This document shows, in pieces, positions 53,916 through 63,088 of a stretch of DNA of 64,000 bases. Location: positions 1,674,001 through 1,738,000 of the forward strand of contig NZ_JAUSTJ010000002.1 of assembly GCF_030812785.1 (NCBI RefSeq), read 5' to 3'. The stretch's first letter is position 1, and every line of letters starts with the position of its first letter. The translations under genes and the position numbers were made by a program. The notes beneath the pieces are model-generated. The model saw only the letters and a program-made list of their open reading frames with translations, had not been told where the DNA came from and did no database searches. The stretch is from Sphingomonas kyeonggiensis. Its GTDB lineage: Bacteria > Pseudomonadota > Alphaproteobacteria > Sphingomonadales > Sphingomonadaceae.

Positions 53916-55238
53916 ATGTGGACCTATCATCCCGAGCTGCTCGCCACGCCGGTGCCCCGCTACACCAGCTTCCCCACCGCGGCGGAGTTCGGCGACGATG
54001 TCGGCCCGGCCGACATGCAGCATGCGCTGGCCCGGGTGCGCGAGGACGATCCGGTCTCGCTCTACCTCCACGTCCCTTATTGCCATGAGATCTGCTGGTA
54101 TTGCGGCTGCAACACCGGCGCCGCCAACCGCACCGCGCGCGTCGCCGCCTATGTCCAGCGGCTGGGCGAGGAGCTCGACCTGGTCGCCCGCAAGCTCGAT
54201 GGCCGCGGCAGGATCGCGCGCATCGCCTGGGGCGGCGGCAGCCCAAATGCCCTTGCTCCCGCGCAGTTCGACGCACTGATGCAACGGCTGCGCAGCGCCT
54301 TCGCCTGCGCCGATGCCATCGTCTCGGTCGAGCTCGATCCGCGCGGCTTCGGCTGGGAATGGGCCGAGTGCTTCGCCCGCAACAAGGTCCGCCGCGCCAG
54401 CCTGGGCGTGCAGACCTTCGCCCCGCACATCCAGCGCGCGATCGGCCGCATCCAGCCGACCGAGGAGATCGCCTGCACCGCCGGCCGGCTCCGCGTTGCA
54501 GGCGTGGAGTCGATCAACTTCGACCTGATGTACGGCCTGCCCGGCCAGTTCTCCGAGGATCTCGACGAGACGCTGGGCATCGCCCTGTCGATGCATCCCG
54601 AGCGCTTCGCGGTGTTCGCCTATGCGCATGTCCCCCACCTGCTGCCTCGCCAGCGCCGGATCGACGCGACCCGCCTGCCCGGCGGCGGCGCCCGCTTCGC
54701 CATGGCGCAGCAGGCGCATCGCAAGCTCACCGGCGCCGGCTATGACGCGATCGGCTTCGATCATTTCGCCGTGCCGCACGACACCCTTGCCCGCGCCGCG
54801 CGCGGCAGGACGCTGCGCCGCAATTTCCAGGGCTTCACCGAGGACCGGTCCGATGTGCTGATCGGCCTGGGTGCCTCCGCGATCAGCGCCTTTCCGGGGG
54901 CACTGCTCCAGAACGAGAAACATGCCGGCCGCTATCACCTGCGTATCGCCAACGGCCAGCTCGCCACCGCGCGCGGCATAAGGCGCAGCGCAGGCGATCG
55001 GCGGCGCGGTGCGATCATCGAGGCATTGCTCTGCCGCGGCGAGGCCGAATGCATCGGCCTGCCCGACCTCGAAGATATCCGCGCCCGGCTGGTGCCGTTC
55101 GAGGCACGGAGCCTGATCGCCTGGGCCGGCACGCGGCTGCTGCTCGACAAGGGCGCCCTGCCCTATGCGCGTACCATCGCGGCGATCTTCGATCCGTGGC
55201 GTGCGGCCGGTGCCAGGCGCTTCAGCAGCGCCGTCTGA
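53916..55238 (+). CDS. hemN: Oxygen-independent coproporphyrinogen III oxidase
   Basis: A 440-residue radical-SAM enzyme that decarboxylates coproporphyrinogen III for haem synthesis without oxygen. The [4Fe-4S]-SAM site is PYCHEICWYCGCN (Cys56, Cys60, Cys63, plus Cys65), the exact pattern of genuine HemN rather than of the HemW chaperone. The N-terminal RYTSFPTA and the later GVQTFAPHIQ match as well. ATG 53916 has AGGGGA at the proper distance. It sits downstream of an FNR-type box and 22 bases before the fnr-type gene, so the pair is probably expressed when oxygen is low. Confidence 0.96.
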   Translation: MWTYHPELLATPVPRYTSFPTAAEFGDDVGPADMQHALARVREDDPVSLYLHVPYCHEICWYCGCNTGAANRTARVAAYVQRLGEELDLVARKLDGRGRIARIAWGGGSPNALAPAQFDALMQRLRSAFACADAIVSVELDPRGFGWEWAECFARNKVRRASLGVQTFAPHIQRAIGRIQPTEEIACTAGRLRVAGVESINFDLMYGLPGQFSEDLDETLGIALSMHPERFAVFAYAHVPHLLPRQRRIDATRLPGGGARFAMAQQAHRKLTGAGYDAIGFDHFAVPHDTLARAARGRTLRRNFQGFTEDRSDVLIGLGASAISAFPGALLQNEKHAGRYHLRIANGQLATARGIRRSAGDRRRGAIIEALLCRGEAECIGLPDLEDIRARLVPFEARSLIAWAGTRLLLDKGALPYARTIAAIFDPWRAAGARRFSSAV

Positions 55239-55260
55239 CCTCCCATCGAAAGCACCCGCC

Positions 55261-55989
55261 ATGCTCCTCCAGGACCGCACCTCCGCCAGCTGCGCCCCCG
55301 CGCGCTGCCTCTCCTGCAAGGCGCGGGGCAACTCGCTCTGCGCGGCGATGGCGGATGGCGAGCTTTCGGCGCTCCACGCGATCGGCCGGCGCCGCAACCT
55401 GCCGGCGGGCCAGGCGTTCAACTGGGCCGGCGACCGCAACCACCATTGCGCCACCGTGGTCGAGGGCATGCTCAAGGTCACCGCCTCCACCAGCGACGGG
55501 CGCGAGCAGATCGTCGGCCTGCTCTTCCCCGGCGATTTCGTCGGCGAGCTGTTCGCGGACGACGCAACGCTGACCGTTTCGGCCTTGTGCGAGACCGACC
55601 TGTGCACCTATCCCCGCGCCGCGTTCGAGCGCACGCTCGAGGACCATCCTCGCATGGAGCGCCTGCTCCTCCGCCGCACCCTGCTGGCGCTGGGCGACGC
55701 CCGTGGCCGGATGCTCGCGCTCGGCCGTCGCAACGCCCGCGAGCGGATCGCCGGCTTCCTGCTCGACCTGGTCGAGCGCACCGGCCGGCCAGCGGCGAAC
55801 GGCGGCACCCGCATCGCCATCCCGATCAGCCGCGGCGAGATGGCCGACTACCTCGGGCTGACGATCGAGACGGTCAGCCGCCAGCTCTCCCAGCTCAAGG
55901 CGGCCGGCATCCTCGCCTTCGCCAAGGGGGATCGCGGCTGCACCGTGCTGCGCGAAGCCAGCCTGCAGGCGATCCTCAACCCGGCATAA
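55261..55989 (+). CDS. fnr: Crp/Fnr-family regulator, FNR-type oxygen sensor
   Basis: A 242-residue regulator. The N-terminal cysteines Cys11, Cys16, Cys19 and Cys27 (ASCAPARCLSCKARGNSLC) and a central cysteine in SALCETDLC fit a [4Fe-4S] cluster as in FnrL/FnrN. A cyclic-nucleotide-binding fold (VEGMLKVTAS, FPGDFVGELF) and the helix-turn-helix GLTIETVSRQLSQLK follow. In that helix, E and S-R match the FNR residues contacting TTGAT boxes. It follows hemN by 22 bases, and boxes of the right type lie before hemN/ompW and before the hemerythrin gene. It overlaps the hemerythrin gene tail to tail by 14 bases. Confidence 0.9.
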   Translation: MLLQDRTSASCAPARCLSCKARGNSLCAAMADGELSALHAIGRRRNLPAGQAFNWAGDRNHHCATVVEGMLKVTASTSDGREQIVGLLFPGDFVGELFADDATLTVSALCETDLCTYPRAAFERTLEDHPRMERLLLRRTLLALGDARGRMLALGRRNARERIAGFLLDLVERTGRPAANGGTRIAIPISRGEMADYLGLTIETVSRQLSQLKAAGILAFAKGDRGCTVLREASLQAILNPA

Positions 55990-56434
55990 GCCCGCGCCGG
56001 GCGATCTCGATCCCGCTTTCCTTGAGCGCGATCGCCCGGCGACAGCCGTCGAAGAAGCAGCGCAGCATGTAGGAGAGCTTGCCGACGTCGCGCTCGGCCC
56101 CGGTCTCGACGCTGCGGCGCAGTTCGCTCGCCAGGTCCTCGCCATGCATCCGGTCGAACTGGTGCATCTCGTGCAGCGCGGAAAGAAATGCCCGCCCCGG
56201 CCGGTGCGCGACCGGCAGCCCGGCGAAGACGCGTTCGGCCCGCGCGAAATGCGTGGCGGTCACCCGCTGGATCGTCCTGCACAGCCGCATAGCCTCGGCG
56301 GAAGACGGCAGCGCCGGCAGCCGATCCGCGACGCCCTCCAGTTCGTTGCACAGGCTGCGCTGCACGGCGTGATCGTCTTCGAGCATCTGGAAGCCCGAAA
56401 TGGGCAGTTCGAAGGGCGGACTGCGGCGCGTCAT
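55976..56434 (-). CDS. Hemerythrin-like domain protein
   Basis: A 152-residue four-helix protein with the hemerythrin pattern: EDDHAVQRSL in helix 1, a histidine in THFARAERV of helix 2 and HEMHQFDRMHGEDL in helix 3. These can ligate a di-iron centre for oxygen or nitric-oxide binding. The helix-4 ligand is not obvious, so metal occupancy is uncertain. No signal peptide is present. The start ATG 56434 begins a sensible polar N-terminus but has only a weak GAAAG before it; ATG 56386 is possible. An FNR-type box is centred 60 bases upstream (56487-56500). Position beside fnr and hemN supports an oxygen- or NO-related role. Confidence 0.78.
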   Translation of the reverse strand: MTRRSPPFELPISGFQMLEDDHAVQRSLCNELEGVADRLPALPSSAEAMRLCRTIQRVTATHFARAERVFAGLPVAHRPGRAFLSALHEMHQFDRMHGEDLASELRRSVETGAERDVGKLSYMLRCFFDGCRRAIALKESGIEIARRGLMPG

Positions 56435-56486
56435 GACGGGATCTTTCGCATCGCACCCGGTCTACGCCTGCCTTGGCGAACCCGAA

Positions 56487-56500
56487 TTGACGCCCATCAA
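56487..56500. promoter_or_regulatory. FNR/FixK-type box TTGACGCCCATCAA
   Basis: One mismatch to the FNR consensus TTGAT-N4-ATCAA. It is centred 60 bases upstream of the hemerythrin-like gene and about 117 upstream of the divergent sigma-factor gene, in a 176-base gap that otherwise shows nothing clear. Confidence 0.65.
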
Positions 56501-56610
56501 ATGCCCCATGCGCGAAGGTAGCGCGAACAGAGACTGTCACATTTGCCGCCTAACGGAGTGCCGACTCGCTGATCGGCGAGGTCTCGGGTTGCACCCTGCA
56601 GGGATGGCTG

Positions 56611-57213
56611 ATGCACGCGATCGACCGCGAACGGACGCGATGGTTCCTACGCAACGTCCTGCCGCATGAGCCGGCGCTGCGCAGCTGGCTCGGCCGGCGC
56701 CAGCCGCTCGGCCTCGATGTCGACGACATCATCCAGGAATCTTATGCGATCCTCGCCGACCTCGACACGGTCGAGGATATCCGCAATCCGCGCGCCTATC
56801 TGTTCCAGGTCGCCCGCTCGGTGATCACCCGCCATGTCCGCCGCGCCCGCGTCGTCTCGATCCACACGGTCGAGGACCTGGGCGAGCTGGAGCTGGCCGA
56901 CGACCGTCCCTCGCCCGAACAGATCGCCATCGATCGCGACGAGCTGGGCCGGCTGGCCCAGGCGATCGGCGCGATGCCGGCGAAGACCCAGGAGGCGTTC
57001 ATGCTTCGCCGCGTCGAGGGGCTGTCGCAGCGCGAGATCTCCGCGCGCATGGCGATTTCGGAGAATACAGTTGAAAAACACATCTCGCGCGGGCTTCGTT
57101 TCCTGATCGATTGGTTTGGCCATGGCGGAAAAGCTCTGGCAAAAGCCTCTAGGGAAAGGGAAATGGAGATTGCCTCTTTTGACGGCCGAGCGAGAAACCA
57201 GTCGATCCATTGA
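56611..57213 (+). CDS. ECF sigma factor, FecI-like
   Basis: A 200-residue extracytoplasmic-function sigma factor. Region 2 is recognisable in LDVDDIIQESYAILADL and PRAYLFQVARSVITRHVRR; region 4 is TQEAFMLRRVEGLSQREISARM followed by ISENTVEKHISRGL. The extra C-terminal tail of about 30 residues overlaps the fecR-like gene. AGGGAT lies 7 bases before ATG 56611. With the following fecR and receptor genes it makes a standard surface-signalling cassette: occupied receptor, FecR, sigma release, transcription of the receptor operon. Confidence 0.92.
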   Translation: MHAIDRERTRWFLRNVLPHEPALRSWLGRRQPLGLDVDDIIQESYAILADLDTVEDIRNPRAYLFQVARSVITRHVRRARVVSIHTVEDLGELELADDRPSPEQIAIDRDELGRLAQAIGAMPAKTQEAFMLRRVEGLSQREISARMAISENTVEKHISRGLRFLIDWFGHGGKALAKASREREMEIASFDGRARNQSIH

Positions 57214-58192
57214 CGAAACCGCCGCCGACTGGATCGCCAGGCTCGATCGGGGGCCGCTCTCGGCAGAGGACTCCCGGGCATTGGAAGCCTGGCTGCACGG
57301 CGATCCGCGTCGCCGCGGGGCGATGCTGCGCGCCGATGCCTATGCGATGCTGAGCGAATCCGCGCGCGCGCTCGGCCCGCAATTCGATCCCAGGGCGTTT
57401 GCCGAGCCCGCGCCTGCGGACCCCGAGCCGCGGCGCGGCCTCAGCCGCCGCTCGATGCTCGCCATGGTCGGCACCGGCGGGGCAATCGCGGCATCGGTGC
57501 TGGCCCTCGGCATCGCCCTGCCCGCCGCGGCGATCACCACCGGCCTGGGCGAGGTCCGCCTCGTCACGCTCGACGACGGCTCGACCGTGATGCTCAACAC
57601 CCAGACCAGCGTGAAGGTGCACTACAGCCCGAGCGAGCGCGTGGTCGAGCTGCTCTATGGCGAGGCGTTCTTCACCATCCTGGCCGATGCGCGCCGCCCC
57701 TTCTTCGTCGAGCTGCCGGGCAAGCGCCTGCGCGCCACGCGCGGGACCTTCCGGGTGCGCAAGCTCGACGGGAAGCCGGTCGACATCCTCGCCGACCAGG
57801 GCAAGCTCGCGCTCGCTTCGGTTGCCGGCGCTCCAGCCCGGCTGGAACTGCCCGCCGGCAGCCGGCTCGCCTTCCAGCCCGATGCACTGATCGACAGGCT
57901 TCCGGCCCCGACGCTGATCGCCCCGGACCTCGTCTCGCGCGAGTTGGCCTGGCGTGATGGCAAGATCGCGTTCGAGGGCGAGCCGCTCGAGCACGCCGCT
58001 GCCGAGTTCGCCCGCTACAGCAGGACCCGCATCGAGATCAGCGATCCTGCGCTCGCCCGCGAGCCGGTCGCCGGGCTGTTCTCCGCCAGCGATCCCATGG
58101 GCTTCAGCCGTGCCGTGGCCGGCCTGTTCGACGCCCGGGTCGAACAGCGTGGCGATACCCTGGTGCTCAGCCGCCGCGCCGGCCGCCCCTAA
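57179..58192 (+). CDS. FecR-family transmembrane anti-sigma regulator
   Basis: A 337-residue inner-membrane signal transducer. The N-terminal sigma-binding domain (DETAADWIARLDRGPLSAED, with EAWLHGDPRRRGA) is followed by one membrane span (about residues 90-115, SMLAMVGTGGAIAASVLALG), the periplasmic FecR domain (VRLVTLDDGSTVMLNTQT, GEAFFTIL) and a C-terminal STN-like domain that contacts the receptor. The start is uncertain. TTG 57179 has GGAG 9 bases upstream and leaves a 35-base overlap with the sigma gene, which I prefer. ATG 57122 lacks a ribosome-binding site and overlaps by 92 bases. Confidence 0.9.
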   Translation: MTAERETSRSIDETAADWIARLDRGPLSAEDSRALEAWLHGDPRRRGAMLRADAYAMLSESARALGPQFDPRAFAEPAPADPEPRRGLSRRSMLAMVGTGGAIAASVLALGIALPAAAITTGLGEVRLVTLDDGSTVMLNTQTSVKVHYSPSERVVELLYGEAFFTILADARRPFFVELPGKRLRATRGTFRVRKLDGKPVDILADQGKLALASVAGAPARLELPAGSRLAFQPDALIDRLPAPTLIAPDLVSRELAWRDGKIAFEGEPLEHAAAEFARYSRTRIEISDPALAREPVAGLFSASDPMGFSRAVAGLFDARVEQRGDTLVLSRRAGRP

Positions 58193-58208
58193 AAATTTAC
58201 CGCCACAA

Positions 58209-58228
58209 TGGCGGAACTTTTCCCGCCA
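58209..58228 (+). promoter_or_regulatory. Inverted repeat TGGCGG-N8-CCGCCA before the receptor gene
   Basis: Arms TGGCGG and CCGCCA with an 8-base spacer in the 91-base gap between fecR and the receptor gene. It could be an attenuating hairpin or an operator; no T-run follows directly. Confidence 0.3.
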
Positions 58229-58283
58229 GGTCTCTCAGCCTCAAAGGGTGCTGCGGCCGCCGCACCCAAGGGTGTCGAAGATC

Positions 58284-61200
58284 ATGCTTGCCCGCAACGC
58301 CATATTGTCGTCCGCTGCGGTCATCGCGTCGCTCGTGGCAACGCCCGCGTTCGCCCAGGTCCGCAGCTTCGACATCCCCGCCCAGGCGGCGGTGAAGGCG
58401 ATCCCCGAATTCGCCCGCCAGGCGCAGATCCAGGTCGTCGCCGCGGCGCGTGACCTGGCCGGAGTACGCACCCCGGCGATCAAGGGGTCGATGGATGCGC
58501 GCCAGGCGCTGCGCCGCCTGATCGCCGGCACGCCACTCGAGATCGTCAGCGACGACGGCCATGTCATCACCCTGCGCTCGCGCCGGGCTCCCGGCCGCCA
58601 GAACGCGCAGGTGAACGGTCGCGGCACCATCGCCGGCCAGGTCGTCAACCCGGCGAGCGGCGAGTATCTCCGCGCCGCGATCATCGATCTGACCGCTTCC
58701 AACGGGGAGCGCCGCTTCGCGACCTCGGGCGATGCCGGCGCCTATCGCTTCAACGGCGTGCCCGCCGGCCCGGCTACCGTGACCGTCCACTTCACAGGCT
58801 ACACGACCGAGGCAGCCGTGGTGCACGTGCTGGCCCGCAAGACCGCCAAGCTCGATTTCAGTCTGCGCGAAAGCGGTGCCGACGGCGAGCAGCCGAGCAG
58901 CCAGATCATCGTGAACGGCGCACGCGAGGATTATGCGCAGGACATCATGGCGCAGCGCAAGGCGATGAACATCGTCGATGTGCTCTCCACCGAAGCCTAT
59001 GGCGACATCGCCGGCGGCAACCCGGCCGAGTTCCTGAAGTACATGCCGGGCGTCGATGTCGACGGCACCAACGGCACCTCGCTCTACGCCTTTCTGCGCG
59101 GCCTGCCGGCGGAATATACCCGCACCCAGCTGAACGGCATGGACGTGGTCTCGGCCAACGCCAACGCGCCTGCGGGCTATGCCAATTCGGCCGCGGGCGC
59201 GCGCATCTTCAGCTATGAATCGATCTCGATGTCGGCGATCGATTCCGTGACGGTCTACAAGACGGTCAGCGCCGACAACAATGCGGACGCGCCGGCCGGC
59301 ATCATCGATCTGCGCACCAAGCACGCCTATGACCGCAAGAAGCAGGCGCTGGTGGTATCGTTCGGCGGCTTCACCCATGAGAACATGTGGGACAGCAAGA
59401 CGCATAGCGGCCCCGATCCCCAGGGTTGGGGCGGCAGGCGCTTCCTGCCCGAAGCCTCGCTCTTCTACGCCAACAGCTTCTTCGACCGCCGCTTGGGGGT
59501 GTTGGTCTCGCTCGGCTACAACAACAGCTATATCGAGCGCGAGCAGATCACGATGAGCCGCAGCTACGCGCCGACGGCGAAGAGCCCCGATCCGCTCGCC
59601 TTCACGGCGATGGAATATGAGCAGTCGGCGCGCCAGACGACGCGGCGCACCGCCTCGGCGATGATCGACTTCAAGGCCGACGATCGGCTGACCCTGTCGC
59701 TGCTCGGCATCTTCTTCCGCGGCGACGTCTATCAGAACACCAGCGACGTCACGCTGACTACCGGCGTTCGCACCAATGGCGTCAGCGGCGACATCCTCGG
59801 CAACTACACCACGCTGAACGCCGCGACCGCGAAGACCATCCAGAGCGCCGATACGAACCAGTACAAGGTCAACAACGGCAACATCATCGCGCCGAGCTTC
59901 GAATGGAACCGCGGCAACGCGCATGTCGACGGCTATTTCGCCTATTCGGACTCCAAGTCCTATTACAACTCGCCGCACCAGGATCAGGTCACGTCCTTCA
60001 TCTCCACGGTGACCTCCACCGGCAATTTCTCGGCGGTGAAGGGCAGCTCGAGCCTCGCCTACACCGATTGGGACATCCGCCAGACGAGCGGGCCTGACTG
60101 GAGCAACCTTTCGTCCTACACGCTCTCCGCCACGCCGCAGCTGCGCACCACCAGCGGCGCCAATGCCTTCATCTACGAGAAGTCGGGCGGGCTGAACGCC
60201 AGCTATGACGCGCAGTTCGGCGCGGTTCCGATCACCTTCAAGGCAGGCTTCAAGGTCACCGACACCGTCTATCGCTTCGGCGATACCTCGGGCGACAATC
60301 TCTACACCTATACCGGCCCGCTCTCGAACGCCGACTTCCTGGCTTCGGTGATCAATCCCTATCAGCGCGCGTCGTGGAGCAAGAGCGAAGCCAGCGTCAC
60401 CTCGCTCTCGGGCTCAAGCTACATCCCGATGATCGACATGGCCAGGCTCTACCAGCTGTACGTCAACAATCCGGACCAGTGGACGCACACCCTCTCGGCA
60501 GCGAACTACGCCGCGGCCAATTATTCGAACAACACCCGGTTCGAGGAGAACATCAAGGCCGTCTACGGCATGGCCACTGCCAAGGTCGGCAAGCTCAAGC
60601 TGCGTGCGGGCCTCCGCGCCGAATGGACCGCCAACACCAGCTGGGGCTGGTCGCCGCTCTCCGCCACCGAAGTGAAGGCCGCCACGGTCAACGGCGTAAA
60701 GTGCGCGGTCACCGCCTCCACGGGCATCGCCACGACCATTCCCTGCGTCGACTATCAGTTCCAGACCAACGGCTATCAGGAAATCCGCGGTAACTATTTC
60801 AAGCTCTATCCCAGCGCCTCCGCCAAGCTCACTCTGGGCCGCAGCACCGACGCCGAGGTCGGCTATAGCCGCACCATCCTGCGCCCCGGCCTGAACGCGA
60901 TCGCCGGCAGCGCCAGCGTGGACGATGCCAACAAGGTGATCTCGGTGCCCAATCCGGGCCTGACCCCGGCGATGTCGGACAACATCTCCGTCCGCCTCTC
61001 GCACTATTTCAAGTCGGTCGGCCTGCTCACCGCGGGCTTCTATTACAATCGCATCGACGGCCTGGCCGATCTGCAGGAAGGCCTGACCGCGGCGGAAGTG
61101 GGCGCGGCAGCCGGCGGCTATGCCGAGGACCCTTCCTATGCCGACTATAGCTACACCACCTATCGCCAGCTCGGCGTGGTGAGCATCAAGGGTATCGAGG

Positions 61201-61625
61201 TCTCGTTCCAGCATGCGTTCAGCTGGCTGCCCGCGCCGTTCGACGGTCTGTCGGTCCGCGGCGGCTTCATGCACAACGAGCCGAGCGAGCCGATCACCCG
61301 CGTCGGCAAGAATATCGGCTCGGCGGCGCTGATGTATGAGAAGGGCCCGGTCCGGCTCTACGTCAACATGCTGTGGAACGACGACAAATACCGCTCGACC
61401 ACACCGAGCTGGTTCCAGGCCCGCACCGACCTGAGCGTCTCGGGCCGGATCAGGCTGGTCAAGCACTGGGAAGCCTATTTCTCGGTCAACAACCTGCTGG
61501 CCCAGCCCTACAACGTCATGGTCCCCGGCGAGCTCGCCACCACCGCGAGCAGCACCCCCAACCACAGCGCGATCTATGTCCAGAACGGCCGCACCGGCAC
61601 GTTCGGCATCCGCGCGCGCTTCTGA
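58284..61625 (+). CDS. STN-bearing TonB-dependent receptor (signal-transducing)
   Basis: A 1,113-residue outer-membrane receptor. The signal peptide ends after AFA (residue 24). The STN domain (about 27-95, FDIPAQAAVKAIPEFARQA) is the part that signals to FecR. It is followed by a carboxypeptidase-regulatory-like beta domain (about 110-190, GTIAGQVVNPASGEY and GAYRFNGVPAG), the plug (205-330, AEFLKYMPGVDVDG and YAFLRGLPAEYTRTQLNG) and a barrel ending GIRARF. The plug is of the Xanthomonas/Caulobacter kind, more often found on sugar receptors than on siderophore receptors. ATG 58284 starts the signal peptide; GAAG precedes it. It is 91 bases after fecR, and the phosphoesterase gene follows after 14 bases. 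The ligand is unknown. Confidence 0.93.
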   Translation: MLARNAILSSAAVIASLVATPAFAQVRSFDIPAQAAVKAIPEFARQAQIQVVAAARDLAGVRTPAIKGSMDARQALRRLIAGTPLEIVSDDGHVITLRSRRAPGRQNAQVNGRGTIAGQVVNPASGEYLRAAIIDLTASNGERRFATSGDAGAYRFNGVPAGPATVTVHFTGYTTEAAVVHVLARKTAKLDFSLRESGADGEQPSSQIIVNGAREDYAQDIMAQRKAMNIVDVLSTEAYGDIAGGNPAEFLKYMPGVDVDGTNGTSLYAFLRGLPAEYTRTQLNGMDVVSANANAPAGYANSAAGARIFSYESISMSAIDSVTVYKTVSADNNADAPAGIIDLRTKHAYDRKKQALVVSFGGFTHENMWDSKTHSGPDPQGWGGRRFLPEASLFYANSFFDRRLGVLVSLGYNNSYIEREQITMSRSYAPTAKSPDPLAFTAMEYEQSARQTTRRTASAMIDFKADDRLTLSLLGIFFRGDVYQNTSDVTLTTGVRTNGVSGDILGNYTTLNAATAKTIQSADTNQYKVNNGNIIAPSFEWNRGNAHVDGYFAYSDSKSYYNSPHQDQVTSFISTVTSTGNFSAVKGSSSLAYTDWDIRQTSGPDWSNLSSYTLSATPQLRTTSGANAFIYEKSGGLNASYDAQFGAVPITFKAGFKVTDTVYRFGDTSGDNLYTYTGPLSNADFLASVINPYQRASWSKSEASVTSLSGSSYIPMIDMARLYQLYVNNPDQWTHTLSAANYAAANYSNNTRFEENIKAVYGMATAKVGKLKLRAGLRAEWTANTSWGWSPLSATEVKAATVNGVKCAVTASTGIATTIPCVDYQFQTNGYQEIRGNYFKLYPSASAKLTLGRSTDAEVGYSRTILRPGLNAIAGSASVDDANKVISVPNPGLTPAMSDNISVRLSHYFKSVGLLTAGFYYNRIDGLADLQEGLTAAEVGAAAGGYAEDPSYADYSYTTYRQLGVVSIKGIEVSFQHAFSWLPAPFDGLSVRGGFMHNEPSEPITRVGKNIGSAALMYEKGPVRLYVNMLWNDDKYRSTTPSWFQARTDLSVSGRIRLVKHWEAYFSVNNLLAQPYNVMVPGELATTASSTPNHSAIYVQNGRTGTFGIRARF

Positions 61626-61639
61626 ACCGGAGTCCTACG

Positions 61640-63088
61640 ATGGCCGACACGCCCCAATTCACCCGCCGCCGCCTGATCACCGATGGTGCCCAGCTTGCCG
61701 CGCTCGCCGCCGCCGCGGGCCTGCTGCCGCCCAACCTGCAGAAGGCGCTCGCCCAGGTGCCGAACCGCGCGGGCTCGCTCAAGGACATCAAGCATGTCGT
61801 CATGCTGATGATGGAGAACCGCTCGTTCGACCATTATTTCGGCACGCTCTCCGGCGTCCGCGGCTTCGACGACCCTGACGCGCTGATGCTGTCCACGGGC
61901 CGGAACGTCTTCCACCAGCCCGATGCCGAGAATCCGGATGGCTATCTGCTGCCCTTCCACGTCGATACCTCGACCACCAAGGCGCAGAAGCTGCCCTCGA
62001 CCAGCCATGCCCGCAAGGTCCAGCACGCGGCCTGGAACGGCGGCAAGATGGACAATTGGCTGCCGGCGCACCGCGAGGCCGACGGTCCCGAAGGCCCCTA
62101 TACGATGGGCTATTTCAAGCGCGAGGACATCCCGTTCCACTATGCGCTGGCCGAGGCCTTCACCATCTGCGACGCCTATCACTCCTCGGTGATGGGGCCG
62201 ACCTGGCCGAACCGGCTCTACTACATGACCGGCACGATCGATCCCGATGCGCTGGCAGGCGGACCGGTCGTCCGCAACAAGATGCCGCCCGAGGGTTTCC
62301 GCTGGACGACCTATGCCGAGCGGCTGGAGGCCGCCGGTGTCGACTGGCGCGTCTATCAATATGGCGAGCTGGGCAAGCGCTCGCACAATCTGTTCCGCTG
62401 CTTCCCGCGGATCGCGCAAGCCCCGGCCGGCTCTCCGCTTGCCCTGCGCGGTTTCCCGGATGCGGACGAGGAGCGGTTCGCGCAGGACGTGCGCAACGAT
62501 CGTCTGCCCGCCGTCTCCTGGATGTTCCCGCCCGCCGACGCGAACGAGCATCCGTCGAACTCGATCCCCGCGGCAGGCGCCAACTTCATCGCCAGCCGGC
62601 TGAACGAGCTCGCCGCCAACCCGGAGGTCTGGGCGAAGACGCTGTTCATCCTCAACTATGACGAGAATGACGGGCTGTTCGATCACGTTCCTCCGCCGGT
62701 GCCGCCCGCAGGTACGGCGCACGAGTTCGTCGACGGCCTGCCGCTCGGCGGCGGCTTCCGCGTGCCCTGCCTGCTGATCTCGCCCTGGACCGCCGGCGGC
62801 TGGGTGTGCAGCGAGCGCTTCGATCACACCTCGATCCTGCAGTTCCTCGAGCGGCATACCGGCGTGCGCGAGCCCAATATCAGCGACTGGCGTCGCAGGA
62901 CCTTTGGCGATCTGACCTCGGCCTTCCGCTTCGGCCAGCCCACGGCCAGGTTCCCGGTGCTGCCCGGCGGCACCGCCGAGATGCTGGCGGTCGCGCGTGC
63001 GGCGGGCAACCTGCCGATCCCGCCGGTCCTCAATCCGCAGCAGCAGCTTCCGGTGCAGGAAAAGGGCTCGCGCAAGCGGGTGAAGTAA
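61640..63088 (+). CDS. Tat-exported phosphoesterase (phospholipase C family)
   Basis: A 482-residue enzyme of the phosphoesterase family that includes bacterial phospholipase C and acid phosphatase AcpA. The twin-arginine leader is FTRRRLITDGAQLAALAAAAG, cut near ALA. The core shows MENRSFDHYFGTLSG, the metal/nucleophile segment of this family, then YHSSVMGPTWPNRLYYMTGT with the nucleophilic region, and LNYDENDGLFDHVPPP with metal ligands. The two C-terminal beta domains of haemolytic PlcH are missing, as in short relatives. CGGAG lies before ATG 61640. It follows the receptor gene by 14 bases and shares one base with the cytochrome gene. Release of phosphate or head groups from phospholipids is likely. 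Confidence 0.9.
   Translation: MADTPQFTRRRLITDGAQLAALAAAAGLLPPNLQKALAQVPNRAGSLKDIKHVVMLMMENRSFDHYFGTLSGVRGFDDPDALMLSTGRNVFHQPDAENPDGYLLPFHVDTSTTKAQKLPSTSHARKVQHAAWNGGKMDNWLPAHREADGPEGPYTMGYFKREDIPFHYALAEAFTICDAYHSSVMGPTWPNRLYYMTGTIDPDALAGGPVVRNKMPPEGFRWTTYAERLEAAGVDWRVYQYGELGKRSHNLFRCFPRIAQAPAGSPLALRGFPDADEERFAQDVRNDRLPAVSWMFPPADANEHPSNSIPAAGANFIASRLNELAANPEVWAKTLFILNYDENDGLFDHVPPPVPPAGTAHEFVDGLPLGGGFRVPCLLISPWTAGGWVCSERFDHTSILQFLERHTGVREPNISDWRRRTFGDLTSAFRFGQPTARFPVLPGGTAEMLAVARAAGNLPIPPVLNPQQQLPVQEKGSRKRVK

Noticed and set aside
56530..56560. Possible Pho box before the sigma-factor gene
   Set aside because: Only one CTGTCAC half-site is present; the second half 11 bases on does not match, so phosphate control through PhoB is not supported by sequence here.
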